A stretch of 64,000 nucleotides of DNA, taken from contig CM037832.1 of the NCBI GenBank assembly GCA_021234535.1, positions 9,927,575 to 9,991,574 on the forward strand, given 5' to 3'. Below the pieces are notes generated by a model, which made no database searches, was not told the origin of the DNA, and saw only the letters and a program-made list of their open reading frames with translations. This document shows positions 32,925 through 44,900 of this stretch, in pieces. Positions within the stretch are counted from its first letter, which is position 1; each line of letters opens with the position of its first letter. The translations under genes and the position numbers were made by a program. The stretch is from Stichopus chloronotus. Taxonomy: Eukaryota; Echinodermata; Holothuroidea; Aspidochirotida; Stichopodidae.

Positions 32925-34387
32925 CAGTGGCGTCGCCAAGGGGGGGGGGCACGTTCCCCTGGAAAATCTTGTGCCCCCCATTTGAGATTTGTGATGCTAA
33001 GAAAAAAATTGAACTTTTGTAGACAGTCACTCAGTCAGAATATTGTACTCCAAGGTTTCCATCTTATTTGATTCTAGTCTTATGACAAGAAAGGGCAACA
33101 AATTGCATTTGCTTTGGATGAGCGACGAAAACAAATCGCTCATGGCCCACGCCGCCCACCTCAGAAAACACACGGTGATCAATTCATAGGTCGTGTATCG
33201 GAAGCTCAGAGCATCCGTCCCGGTGCTACGTAACGCTCGTCCTCGCAACAGGCGTGAATATATATATATACCTTCATCTGTTAATGGTGTACCTAGCTAT
33301 ATAGTGCAGGAAAAATACACGTCCGCCTCATGTGTTAGATTGATCAAAACAGTGAATGTTGTTGTTTTGGCAGTGGCCCTGGACCAATGTCTGCGGTTTT
33401 GTGTGTTGCCAGTTCTGGTGTAATCTTGTTGCTAACAATTTCGACTGATTTGTATCTCCTTTTTGGAGAACATACCCTTCCCACAAAAAATATAGGCAAG
33501 AAAATTCTATGATCACGTATGACTGACAATAACTCAGTTCATAGAATCTTAAGAATTGTACGATAACCAAACATTCCATAATTGTATAGCTACCGTGTTC
33601 GTGACTCTAACTCGATTATTGCCCAACATCTGTTCGTTCTCTCCCAAAATGAGGACCCTGATACAGGCTGATAGAAGACACAGATCCAAGATCCTTGGGT
33701 GTCCGTCCGAATGTCAAACTCGACAGTGAACCTGTGAACTGTCACTGTGGAAGTAATAGAAAAACGAGAAAAAGGGCAAGGATCGAGAAAGGGAACATTC
33801 ATAATTTAGTATGTCAAATACGTAGGTTTTGTTGAAGGGGGTAGGGAAGGGCGAACCGACCATAGTCTGTCTTAACAGTGTGTGGTTTGTATTTCCTGGA
33901 AAATTCTGCATCAGTCACCATCTAGTGGTGCGGTGCCCATGGGTGTCCGCAAGGGGGGAGGGGCGCAACTGCCCCCTTGAAAAAATGGGATGTTTCAGTA
34001 TTCTGACTTAGGCTATCTCCACTGGAGATGTAATTTTACTGGTGCAAATGAGCATGAAAACATGTTTGAGCATAATTTTTTTGTAGGGGTGGGGTGAGTA
34101 AGGTGGACATTTGCCCCCCCCCCCCCGTCCCATTTGTTTTGGGAAAAATTTTCAGAAAATTAAAATTATCACCTGAAAAATAAGAATTCCCAGAGATATA
34201 TTCAACTCAAATTCAGAAACAAATGTAGCACCATTTTGCGTCTAGCCTACCCTACGTGAGCTAAAATTCCCCCCCCCCTTAGACCCCTCCCCAGGACAAT
34301 GATCCGCCGCCCATGGTGGTGCCCCCTCATCACATTGCTGTGCCCCCCATCTGCCCCGCAAAAATAGAAGGTCTGGTGACGCCACTG
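32925..34387. mobile_element. hAT-like non-autonomous DNA transposon (TIR element)
   Basis: The terminal inverted repeats are CAGTGGCGTCGCCA (32925-32938) and, at 34374-34387, the reverse complement of CAGTGGCGTCACCA (13 of 14 identical). CAG..CTG ends and this TIR type are common in hAT elements. The 8 bases outside are GTTGGGGC on the left and GTTGGCTA on the right, matching at the first five positions, compatible with a worn 8-bp target duplication. The interior is non-coding and rich in G or C homopolymers just inside each end. Further similar G/C-rich motifs near 33940-34130 suggest a nested relative. No transposase is present. Confidence 0.55.
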
Positions 34388-36443
34388 GTTGGCTAAATGT
34401 GCAAGAAAATTTGTTGCTTTACCAACTCCTAAGATGGCTGGAAAAGCACTTCCTGGGTGTCCAAAGCTTTATGTACCCAGTCTTGAGATCGGGATCTCAT
34501 GTCTGCAATTTCTCAATTTATGAGAAGTTGTCACTCTATGCAAACATGGTAATAATTTGGATTGCTTTTTTTCTGAAATATTTCCACCTTTAACACTGTG
34601 TTGGAGATCATTAACCATTAAATGAATCTTAAGATTTCTGGAAGGAAGGAAAAATCCTAAGTTCGCCCACTTACTATCTTGGGAAGTCCTACCATCGGTT
34701 GGCACGTAGTGTACAGGAGTTTTTGTCCCTAAACTTCCAGAAATGGTTTTTCTGAGCCCAGTTTTTCTGCTTAGAGCACCACCATTGGTTGGTGCATAGT
34801 TCCGCAGGCTGCATACCAGAAAATTTGGGGATAGAGATCATTGACTTTTCAGTCAGTCGGTAGCAAGCAGACTCTTACTAGGTTAAGTTTATCAGTGCTT
34901 GATATTGTCAGTTTAAAGAGAACATTTTCAGCTCTTCAGAGTTTCAGTTCTAAGACTGCAAGTGAAGCTATTCTTAGCCTGGAAGTTCCATATTCCTTTT
35001 GCCATTGAACCTTGGTTCCAAGAGAGGGGGGGGGGGGGTGGGTTTGTATCACAATTTCCCCCTGACGATTCCCCCCCCCTCTCCTTAACGCTAACAATTT
35101 TCCTGAAGGAATTGTGAAGAGCGGAGTTCTCTGTTCACGATTAGGGACTGAAGGCTCTAAAACATCCACAATAAATTGATCTGAACACATTTCAGGCTTA
35201 CTGAGCACTACATTTGAATTTGACAGTACGGTCAGGATCAGGAAGTATGAAGGCCAACACTTTGTTGATCTTCTATGGAAACGAGCGAGATCCCCCTTCC
35301 CTCATTGAAAAGAGGTGTTCAGAGGGTAACGGGGCAAGGCTGAAGCAAGCAATAACCATACAAAGCAAAACCTACTCCCCAGGTCGACGGACGAGAGAGT
35401 ACCTGTTTTATGCCACTGCAGGTTCAGTATTCACCGTTGTTCAGCTAGCCATGAGAATAGTAGGAAGTCCATATCTAAAGATCTGAAATTTTCCTACTGA
35501 CTTTTTGAAAAAAAAAAATAGAAGAAAAAAAAAAGCTATAACCCATGTTACTATTAGAACAAACATGCCCACCTGAGGGGGGCGGGACTTCAACATGTTT
35601 TTTCAAGCTGCTGCGAATTTCACAATGAAATCTTTAGGCGTATTAACTCACTGTGACATTGAGTTTTGAAGCTGTATAATAAAGTTCTGTTGTATTTTCC
35701 TAGTAGTTGCACATGAACTAAACTCTTTTGAGTCCGGACAGTGAGTCAAACAATAAGCTTCATAATGTAAGTATTTTCCAGGTCACACTTGAATGCAAGG
35801 ACACATTCCCTTCTGAGAAGTACTTAACAGGAAGAGTTGAACAGTGAAGGCGACAGTGGCATAGTGCATACCTACTACTAATGCCATTGTAGAGTTTAGA
35901 CAATAGCATGTTGACTGCAAAGGCATAGCTAACGGGACTGAGGGTTGACACCTTCCAGCATATTCGAGAACACGAAGAGCGGATTTCTTGCGATCTGGGG
36001 GTATTTATGTTCAAAAATTTTCTCAGTAGTATGCTGATTTCAACTGAGGGTAGCATTTTGATATGGGGGCCATAATATCAAATGTCCCCCACACATGTCG
36101 TAAAGAGAAATGTTTTGGCTCACTTTTTGAATGGTAGGGGTACATTGTAGCAAATATCGCCCACAATTTTGATGAGTGACTGATGTAATCGCTGGCTGAG
36201 TGACCATGCAGTTTAGGTGTTCATGTGCCAAGGTTAGACTCATCTACACATCCCAAAAGCCAACATCCATGCGCGCAGAGTTTTCGTTGCCATGTTATGT
36301 CATTGGACAAAAGAAGGTAAGGGAATGACGCACGTTCCCTCCCCATATATATACCAACAAAATTTCAAATTACCCGAAAAAAGAGAACCTAGGTAAAAAT
36401 TCTATTTGTGAACGTGTGTTTGAATGAATTGTCGATATACACT
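34388..36443. other. No gene recognised
   Basis: Two short segments resembling parts of the dispersed repeat at 36444 occur near 34690-34710 and 34780-34805 ('accatyggttggyrc'). G/C homopolymers lie near 35025 and 35075. No coding sequence that I can support is present. Confidence 0.4.
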
Positions 36444-37510
36444 CAGAGGCGTCGCGACCGGAGAAGGTCCCCCTATCAACAAAACAAAAGTCAGAGCCAC
36501 GATAGTCGGAAACTCTAAAAAGGCCTCTGAAGGTTGGGTATATGCAGCCTAGGACTGTCGGGAAATGCCATTTCGAGCCATCTTGGAGGTTTGAAAAGCC
36601 CCAAATTTTCTTCAACGCTCTGCGCCAACCAATGGTGGCGCTCCGCTTAGATGGTCCTGTCACACATGCCCTCAGGCCAGGCCCCCACCAAGCCTGCAAA
36701 CCCTGGACAGTCGCTTCATATGTGATACCGATGACGTATAAGTAAAAAAAGATATGCCTCCAATCATTAGACCATGCTGGTGCCACGTTACTTTTTGTTT
36801 ACATTCTATTCATATTCATCTTCTGCCTAACCGAGAAAAGTTTTTTTTTTTCTCGAAATGTCGCTGAGAGTTTTGAACCACTCTCCACGAGACGTTTTCT
36901 GGAAATTTTCATATATTCATATTCATATGTATTCATATATGTATTCTTCACTCATTGTAGCCCTCCGTTACACTAGTAATCCCTCTCATTAATTTGTAAA
37001 AAACACATTCGGGCAAAAATCTTCGCCCCCCCCCTCCCACAAAAAAAATTAAAGGAGTCCCTGTACCTATGTGCTCAACCCCAAATATTTGCAAAGTACT
37101 CAAAGAAAATGAAAGAGGATGCATAATTCATTATGATTTTTGTATGACCTCAACCCCCATCTAATATGTATTTACGGTGCCGTTTTTCATAGATTGATTT
37201 TTTTTTTACATGAATTGAAGACTTGCAGGCATGATACCTCTACTTCAAGGCTGAGTATATGCAGCTTAAGACGGTCGGGAAATGCCAGTTCCAGCCATTT
37301 GTCAGGTTTGAAAAGCCCCAAAATTTTCTTGTTCGCGCCGCACCAACTGATGGTGGCGCCCCGCTTAGATAGTCCTGTCACACATGTCCTACGGCCAGCC
37401 TCCGTCGCCGGTTAAAACCCCTGGACATACGTCCCTGAACTGTCCTTTTATAGACTTTGACAATATAAGTGTCTTCAATCATTAGACCATGGTGCCCCAG
37501 TCTGTCAATC
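36444..37510. repeat. Dispersed repeat present in two direct copies
   Basis: The block at about 36530-36790 is repeated at about 37247-37505. Shared landmarks in order are 'gtatatgcagc', 'gtcgggaaatgcca', 'aggtttgaaaagcccc', 'ttttctt', 'atggtggcgc', 'ccgcttagat', 'gtcctgtcacacatg' and 'caatcattagacca'. The first copy begins with CAGAGGCGTC at 36444, a TIR-like start related to that of the element at 32925. A more diverged third copy lies in PRMT5 intron 6 (about 49240-49555, sharing 'ggtggcactccacttag' and 'caatcatcagacc'). The minus-strand frame 36370-36786 is only the shadow of this repeat. Confidence 0.8.
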
Positions 37511-38040
37511 ATCAAATTGATCACTTGTCTTAACATAGGCCTATGCAGTGGTCTGACCAGATTTGCCCTTTCAGTACCATTCGAAGATACAGAATCCTTC
37601 GAACAGACATAATCCTTCATTCAAATTCTCACGATACTGCATATACCTCATAGCTTCCTGGCTTTTTCCTTTGATCACGTTAATGGACCAAAGAAACCCA
37701 GGGAAAAACTTTTTGGACCTGTAATATACCCAAAGCCATCAAAATGTGCAGTGCGTAAAACCCTGCTGGGTCAGCTTTAAGCATTCAAACCTGTCAGTCA
37801 ACTTACACATGTTCCCTCGCCCCCCACATTTCAATTTGACGCCCCTGTTCGTGACGTATAGTTTCCGAGGCAAAAAATGACGTATATAGACGCTAAATGA
37901 CATGCATCATATTTCCGAGAAGACGTTAAAAGACATTTGTCAACCAGCGTGTCCAAAGTCTAACTCCAGTTTCTTAACAAAAGGTTTTCGGCACCCTCCA
38001 AATTAAGGTGTCACCAATCAGGTGTCGAGCTGAAAAATAA
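37511..38040. other. No gene recognised
   Basis: GACGCCCCTG at 37838-37847 could be the partner of the CAGAGGCGTC at 36444 (9 of 10 inverted match), but the flanking 8-mers differ. Nothing else stands out. Confidence 0.35.
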
Positions 38041-38640
38041 AGATGAGAAAACCCATGAACAACACAGTTCGCCCCCAAGTGAACGGCGTTTCGCCCCCGA
38101 TACTTACCACTTTGCCCCCTAAAAGCAACTGATATTAAATGTCGTCGAACACATTTCAACTACAATTTTCACGATAGCAAAACGTTTTTACTTTTAATTA
38201 ATTTATAAAATCTATAATCTAAAATCTATAAAATAATTTTGTAGTTATCCAAATGACATAAATACACTCGTCAATTTGACCAAAGTCATTATTAATTTAA
38301 ATTTTGAGAATAGCATTATTAATTTAAATTTTGAGAATAGTATCATTAATTTAAATTTTGAGAATAGCATAGGCGGGACTGTACCAGGGGGAACTTGGCA
38401 CACTCTGAATGTACTTTCTAGCATACGCACGCATGCGCACTGGCAACTATGCTAACAACCAATCAGGTGAAATATCAGGATAAACAAAAGATGACAAAAC
38501 ACATGAACAACACAGTGAACTCATGAGACCAATAATATGAAATGTAATGAAAAGCCCCGTAACAGCGAACAACCTTAAATTTGCATTTGCGGATTGGGGG
38601 ACGAACTTGTCTGCCCTTGGGAACGAACTGGTATGTTTTT
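38041..38640. repeat. gCGAACt-type repeat and 27-bp tandem repeat
   Basis: 'agttcgccccc' and 'gtttcgccccc' motifs (38066-38116) face the 'ggcgaact' motifs found at 38601-38650 and 39963-40025, so the L2-like LINE sits inside an older repeat with this motif on both sides. At 38287-38367 there are three consecutive 27-bp units (first two identical, third differing at two positions), each ending 'attttgagaatag'. Confidence 0.65.
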
Positions 38641-39915
38641 GGGACGAACTATATTCCTGTCACCTGTTTCTGCAGATGAAATCTTTAAGTATGTCAATGC
38701 ACTTAAGTCTAACAAAGCTCCGAGTTTTGATGGAATCCCTTCTAAACTCATTAAGTCGGCAAGCCATGTTCTAATTCCAGCACTTGTCCATATCTTTAAC
38801 AATGTAATTCAACGTGGAATTTACCCTGATGCGTTAAAAATTGCCAAGGTTATCCCCCTATTGAAAAAAGGTGACCCAACCCTCCCTGAAAGTTATAGAC
38901 CAATCAGTTTGCTATTCTGTTTTAACAAACTTCTTGAAACGGTTCTTGAAAGACGGCTGCGGCATTTTTTTTAAAAAAAAAATAATATCTTTCACCATTT
39001 CCAGTTTGGTTTTAGAGAAGGTCATTCAACAACCCATGCTTCATTAGAAACTGTTAATACCATTCGATCTCATCTTGACGTCGGTAATAATGTATTAGAC
39101 TTGTACCTCGACCTTAAAAAGGCTTTCGATAAGGTTGATCACTCTATTCTTTTAAAAAAAAGTTACATCACTATTGTATTCGTGGAACGGCATATGATCT
39201 CATGGCTAGTTATTTACACAACAGAAGACAATGTATATATGTGAATAATACTTATTCGACTTTCTTAAGTGTATTTACCCGTGTCCAGCAAGGATCCGTC
39301 CTCGGACCCTTGCTGTTCTTCTTTTATGTCAACGACATTCACAAAGCAATTCCCAACGTTTCTACTCGTCTTTTTGCAGATGACACTAATGTCTTTTTGT
39401 TTGATAAAGACTGTAGTCAGTTAATCGCTAAGGGTATCTAGACTTTAAGTCAACTCAAGGATTGGTTTGATTGTAATAAACTTACTTCACACCTAGGGAA
39501 AACTATACACTATATTTCATGCCAAACATATCAGTCACTCCTGTTATGATGATTTTATTTTTAATGGCTTTACAATATGCAAGTCTTCTTGTACGAAGTA
39601 TCTAGGATTAATAATTGATGAAAAGCTTTCTTGGGAGAACCACATCAATGATCTCTGTAAATCCCTCGTTAAATGTATTGGTATATTTTATAATTTAAGG
39701 TGTACTCTTTCTGAAGCCGTTGCAAATCAGACCTATTATTCTTTTGTTTACTCTAAGCTAAGATATGCCATTGAAGTTTACGGAACTGCTAAAAGTATCG
39801 TATCTAAGGCCTCTTCAAATCCTGCAAAATAGATTAATTAAAGTACTTACAAATACACCTAGACTTTATTGTACTGACCTCTTGTATAGAAATAATAATT
39901 TAAACATATGAGAAA
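38641..39915 (+). pseudogene. Decayed L2/CR1-like LINE reverse transcriptase
   Basis: Several frames together cover most of an RT. 38594-38974 gives 'SNKAPSFDGIPSKLIKSA' and 'PESYRPISLLFCFNKLLE'. The next frame gives 'FGFREGHSTTHASLETV' and 'LDLKKAFDKVDHSIL' (motif A). 39202-39441 gives 'QQGSVLGPLLFFFYVNDI' (motif B, with the usual VPQG changed to VQQG) and 'RLFADDTNVF' (motif C). A last frame near 39598-39790 gives 'YLGLIIDEKLSWENHI'. Frameshifts (one in an A/T run near 38967-38983, another in an A run near 39155) and stops break it at least four times. The 5' part is missing, and 'gcgaact' repeats flank both ends. Confidence 0.85.
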
Positions 39916-40035
39916 AAACATATGAGAAATAAATTTGAAATTGAAAAACTAGTGAACAGCTTGAGGCGAACTGGCAAATTGGGAGCGAACTACTTGGGGG
40001 CGAACTTGCAAGGCGGCGAAACGACCGGTTACCGA

Positions 40036-41150
40036 GTCAACACCATTCATAATGAAAGAGTACGTTTCCAAGCCTGTGTGTTCCACAAAATAAAAAAAAA
40101 TACTTTACCGAAATGAAGAAGGCCAGAGAGACTGGGAAGTGCAATTATTTGTTGGTCACGAGTCACCCAATGGATTGGATTAAATTGTGAAATATCGACT
40201 GGCATATTTTTTTTGGAAGGGGGGTGGCTCTGACGGAGGGGACAGAATGCTGTGCCCCGACTTGTTAAATTTTCATTGTGAATAACCCCAGATCACTTAT
40301 GATCGATGGGCAAGCAAGAAATCATCACTTAAAAACCATGAATTCTGGAGTTATATTCCATTCAAACCTTATATGAAATGTAGCACCATTTTGCATGTAG
40401 ACTATCTTACGAATTTGCAGTTTCAAAAAGGAACAACCCTCCACTTTGACCTTCCCCAGATTACAACCCTTACTTAAAGCCATATTAAAAAACAAGCCCT
40501 TTGCAATAAACCTGAATTGTCTGGGCCATGAGATATCTCACATGAACAAAAGTTCAAAATGGAGAGGCAGCAACCGTCTCCCCCAGGTCAGCATCCACTA
40601 ACCGGGGTGATGGGTCTATTCTGTTTCAAATATCCTTCCACTCTAAAAAAGGGATCGACTGGTTTTCATACATTGAAGATGCTGTTGATATATGTTGGGA
40701 CGACTTCAATTTTTTTTTTTCTTTGAATTTTCTGGGTTTGATAAGACCGGTCAGCCATACGTGGGTGGCACTGTCTCACCACCAGACATGATCTTGACAA
40801 TAGTTTTCAAACTGACTAGCAGAACAAAGGTCATTCTGAAATACTGGAAGGCATCCGACATTTTTCGAGCTGATTCTCAAACAAACAAATTCTCATTGCC
40901 TACATAATTGCCAAAACCTAACAAATTTACTTGTTAAATCAAGATTTCAAAGTAACGAAAAAACATTTGAAAGTGGGACTAGCCGCACAAAGACCTAGAT
41001 GCACTCTGCACTCTGAGATTAAGCCCGTTTGCATGCGTTGCGTTTCACTATCATGGTTGACGCATGCGACAAGCTCATGTTTATCCAGGCATTTCCCTTA
41101 CAAGAAAGTTTCTTTGCATTAGATACAGTTCTCAGGCTCAACCTGACCCT
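40036..41150. other. No gene recognised
   Basis: Short open frames occur, but none has a recognisable domain or splice context. Fragments similar to the G-rich repeat interior of 32925-34387 occur near 40215-40260 and 40380-40460. Confidence 0.4.
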
Positions 41151-41760
41151 AGTTTTCACGGCATGTCGGAGGACTCACACTCTGGGTTGCTCTATACTGA
41201 CTATAAAGTTGTTGATTCCTCAAGCCGTGGGGGAAATTGTTCATATTCGACTTATTTGTTTCCTCGACAAAATCTTCAAGTTCAGTGTCGAGTCGTCGAC
41301 TTAGACTAACGCGACAATTTGCAAAATTTTGTCGAGATAACAAGCCATTTGTAACTAGGTATGTCGACAATTTATAATTTTTCTCCGAGATCTCGAGTTA
41401 GAGTTAGTGGGTAGCTCGACAATTTGCAATCATGTTTTGTCGAGATGATAAGGTTTTTCGTACACGATAATTTTACATCTCGCATGTCACCTTATGTTCG
41501 CCGTACAAAAAACTTCGACTCTCTCGTTTGAAGATCATTGTTTCCTCGAGTACGAGACCCTATTAAGGCCATTTCAATTTTTCTTTTTCTTTTTTGAAGT
41601 TTCATTATATAAGTGATAAAGAAGAAAACTTTTACTTTGATCAAACAACTTAATAATTTGATCAATCAAATTTTTAATTTGATCAGTCAATAATTTGATG
41701 AACAAATTTACAACTCGAGGGACCCGCCGTAAAATCTCATAATATGGCATTAAAGTCATT
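41150..41760. repeat. TCGA-rich repeat element upstream of PRMT5
   Basis: 'tcgacaatttgcaa' with 'ttttgtcgagat' recurs at about 41308-41340 and 41413-41452, with a variant near 41364. A palindromic TGATCAA-rich stretch follows (41637-41705, four 'ttgatca'-type sites). The block ends about 200 bases before the PRMT5 start codon and shows no coding potential. Confidence 0.6.
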
Positions 41761-41966
41761 GTAAGTGATCAAATATCTCTAGCTGATGCTGTCTATTATG
41801 TATTGGCCACACAACTCGTGTGTGTAATGTCACGGTACGTGCAGTACTTGGTCTATGGTGACTTCAATGCATTGTTTGGTGACCGGAGTCTGTGTCCCTG
41901 TTTTGGGGATGGATCTACACATGCATTAAGAATAATATTTCATCATTGGACGTTTGGAGTGACTGC
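41761..41966 (+). promoter_or_regulatory. Probable PRMT5 promoter / 5' UTR
   Basis: About 200 bases separate the TCGA-rich repeat from the PRMT5 ATG. They contain an inverted CCAAT box (ATTGG, 41802-41806) and 'gtcacggtacgtgca', but no TATA box. Placement is inferred from the first coding exon; the transcription start is unknown, and a further upstream non-coding exon is possible. Confidence 0.4.
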
Positions 41967-44900
41967 ATGATGGCGAATCAACATGTCTCCTGTGGAAGGG
42001 ACCTCGTGTGTGTCCCAGATATATCAAGTTCTCTTCAGATGGCATCTTATTCCGGGTAATTTTGATGTGCTCATTCGTCTGTAATTACTGTCAGCAGTGC
42101 ACAGATCTATGAGTCAGAAGTCAATTTGTCAGACACTTTTTGACACACGTGGGTAGGCTTGAGGCTGTCAGTGATAGTGTTTCACGTTGTTGTGCACTAG
42201 TGGTAGCAGTTAGGCTACACAAAGAGATTTCTAGCATGAATCAATGTAATATTCGTAGTGTGCCCGTATGATACGCAATGAACCAAATAAATGCACGTCT
42301 AGTACAGTAGGTGCCAAGAAATAAGGAGTTCTTAAGTTAATTTCTTGGAAGTAAATGTGTGTGATAATTTGGTATGTTGTGGCAATGTAAGTTTTTGTGC
42401 AGGGTTCACATTTTGCAGGTTGGCATATCATACATTCATGGTCAGAGAGAAGATGCAATGTTTTGTTTCTATCAGTGGGTGCACAGTTCGTAAATAATCC
42501 TTCCTCCTGTCCTGTGTGTCTAGAGAGGTAACCCTGAACACATAGAAATTTTGCCTTGTAGTGAGAGAATGCATACTTGGCTAGTATCTGAAATCGCTTA
42601 TTGTCCGTGCAAGGAACACTGATTTTCCACTTCACAACAAAGCAGGCTTAGGTTTCGTTTAAACTGTTTAACACCTGCTTTTATTCTTCATTTTCCAAGC
42701 AACCTGATTTGTATTAAACTTTGTAGCATGCTCAAGGGCAGATATACAAGCGGTATAAATCGATATTGACTTCAGTTTTGCAACTCCCCTTATATGACTT
42801 GGAGAGTTTGCAGTACAGTGTGTCGCGGTTTAAAGTTCAGTTTAAATATGAACACCATTTCAGTGGAATAGGATTTGAACCAGAAAAATCATGTCTCTTC
42901 AAAACTGAAATATTTCACAAAATGTCACTCATGTTATATAGAACAAACTGTGTTACATGCATTTTTGAAACTGAAATTTGCAAAAAAAGTCTTATGAAAA
43001 TAAATAGATGAGATCATGTACTGTAGATCGTGTTTTTTATTCTAGCTCTGTTCTGTAGGTATTCATGGTTTGAAATTGAAAAAAATCTAACATTTAGTAT
43101 GTGCATTTGCAGCATCACATACAGTATTTGGGATAGTTTGCTTCAGAAAGTTACCTGTCAGTTGGACAACCAAAAGAAGTGGGTTGGTCGTGCAAGAACA
43201 TTTTTACTTGTTTCGTACGATCAGGCGAATATTAAATTCCGGCCCTGAAATTATTGTAATACGGTATTACACAGATTGTAACATGTTACATGTCCTCACT
43301 TTATACAGTTTGTCAAATTCATAAAAAAGGACACTATATTATTTGAGACCTCAAGGCATTTGTGCTTCCAGGTTGGTTGAACATGTGCAGGATTATCACA
43401 TCACTGCTGATGTCATACAGTTCGTTAAGTGATGTGCAGTACTGTGTGATGTTAAACCGATCAAACTTTTGCAGCGGTAAGAGGAATTATCATTCTGTTC
43501 CTCTCCTTCATGTTGAATCCATACACCAGTAAGTTTCAAAACAAAGTGATCTGATTTTAAGCGCTTTCAATTCAAGGGAACTACAAACTTGTTTTGTGAG
43601 CATAAGTTTGAGAAATGGCAGTTTGTTTTAGTTGTCATAGTGTGTGTTTTTTGTAAAGAACTGTCAACTGTAGGTACAGTATTTGAAACTGCAGTAAGTC
43701 AAACCAACAAAGTTTGTACTACCAAGTTCGTGTTTTCTTGAATGAAAAATTGTTGTTAAATGTTATCGTCTTTGATATATGTATTTTCACAGCTTTGACT
43801 TCATCGCTATGCCAATTGTACATCCACGCTTCAAGAGAGAATACATTGAAGGCAAAGCCAAGGATCGAGAAGGAGCGTTCACAAGACCTGATTTGATCCT
43901 GTCAAGCCAAGGTGAAGCTTCTGTCAAAAAATTTGACAGTTCAGTTGAATTTACTCAAAGCAATATTAGTGATCAATAGTGGAATTAACTTTAAACAGAA
44001 ATAGGGTGTTTGTTTAACAGGGAAAAGTCATAGTTTTAAAACCAATGCTTGTGGACACACAATGATAGATTATTGAAAATACTTTTAGAGAGGACAGGTG
44101 GCCTTATTTTCAAGAAATATCTTTCTCACAGATAGAATTTTAGTTATTTGTCGCTCAAGAATAATTTGTTCATTCAAACTTTCATCAATTCAAATGATGC
44201 ATCTGCCATCCTTCATCTTGTGCATAATCTTTTGAAAAGATGTAGCTATTTGCTGATGTTTATCGGTTAAACTGAATGGTTTAACAATGATTAAAGATAC
44301 TTTCTTTGCATGCCTCGTTGGTGCATTGCGAACAACACCTTATTTCCCTTTAGTGTGTTTCTTCCTTTCTATTTTTAGACATTTTTGACATTTTGTGGAG
44401 ATTGAAATCTATCAAGATATGTATACTACAATCTTCATTTGATTGACTCACAGAAAAATCTTTGTCCATCATTTCAAACATGTTAGATAAAAGGGTGTGT
44501 GATGCAAAGACACATTGTTATACATACAAAATACCTCTGTGTAATTTGTACACAGACATGTCTGCATTTACTATCCTTCTCTGTGTCGTAGTGCACATGG
44601 CAGTTATGAAATTTATTAGCAGTTTATTGCATCTGAGACCCACAGAACTTCTTATGGCCAACGGCAATAATCTGTGAGCGAGATTTTCCCTCAGATCATC
44701 AAATCATGTACTACAGTACTTAAACAAAATTTGCAGGTTTTGTTTAGAATGTCTGAAAAATGATAATGAACTCTTGCAACAAGTTTTTATCCTAAACTCC
44801 ATAAATTATGAAAAAAAAAATGTCCAGAGAGCACACAAAACCTTGAAGGTAAGTTTAACACTTAATGTCCTCACTGTATGTTTTTATGAGGCTTTTAAAG

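Noticed and set aside
36370..36786. 138-codon minus-strand frame
   Set aside because: It is contained in a dispersed repeat whose second copy at 37247-37505 does not keep the frame open.
42231..42635. 134-codon minus-strand frame inside PRMT5 intron 1
   Set aside because: No domain and no supporting splice or start context; probably chance.
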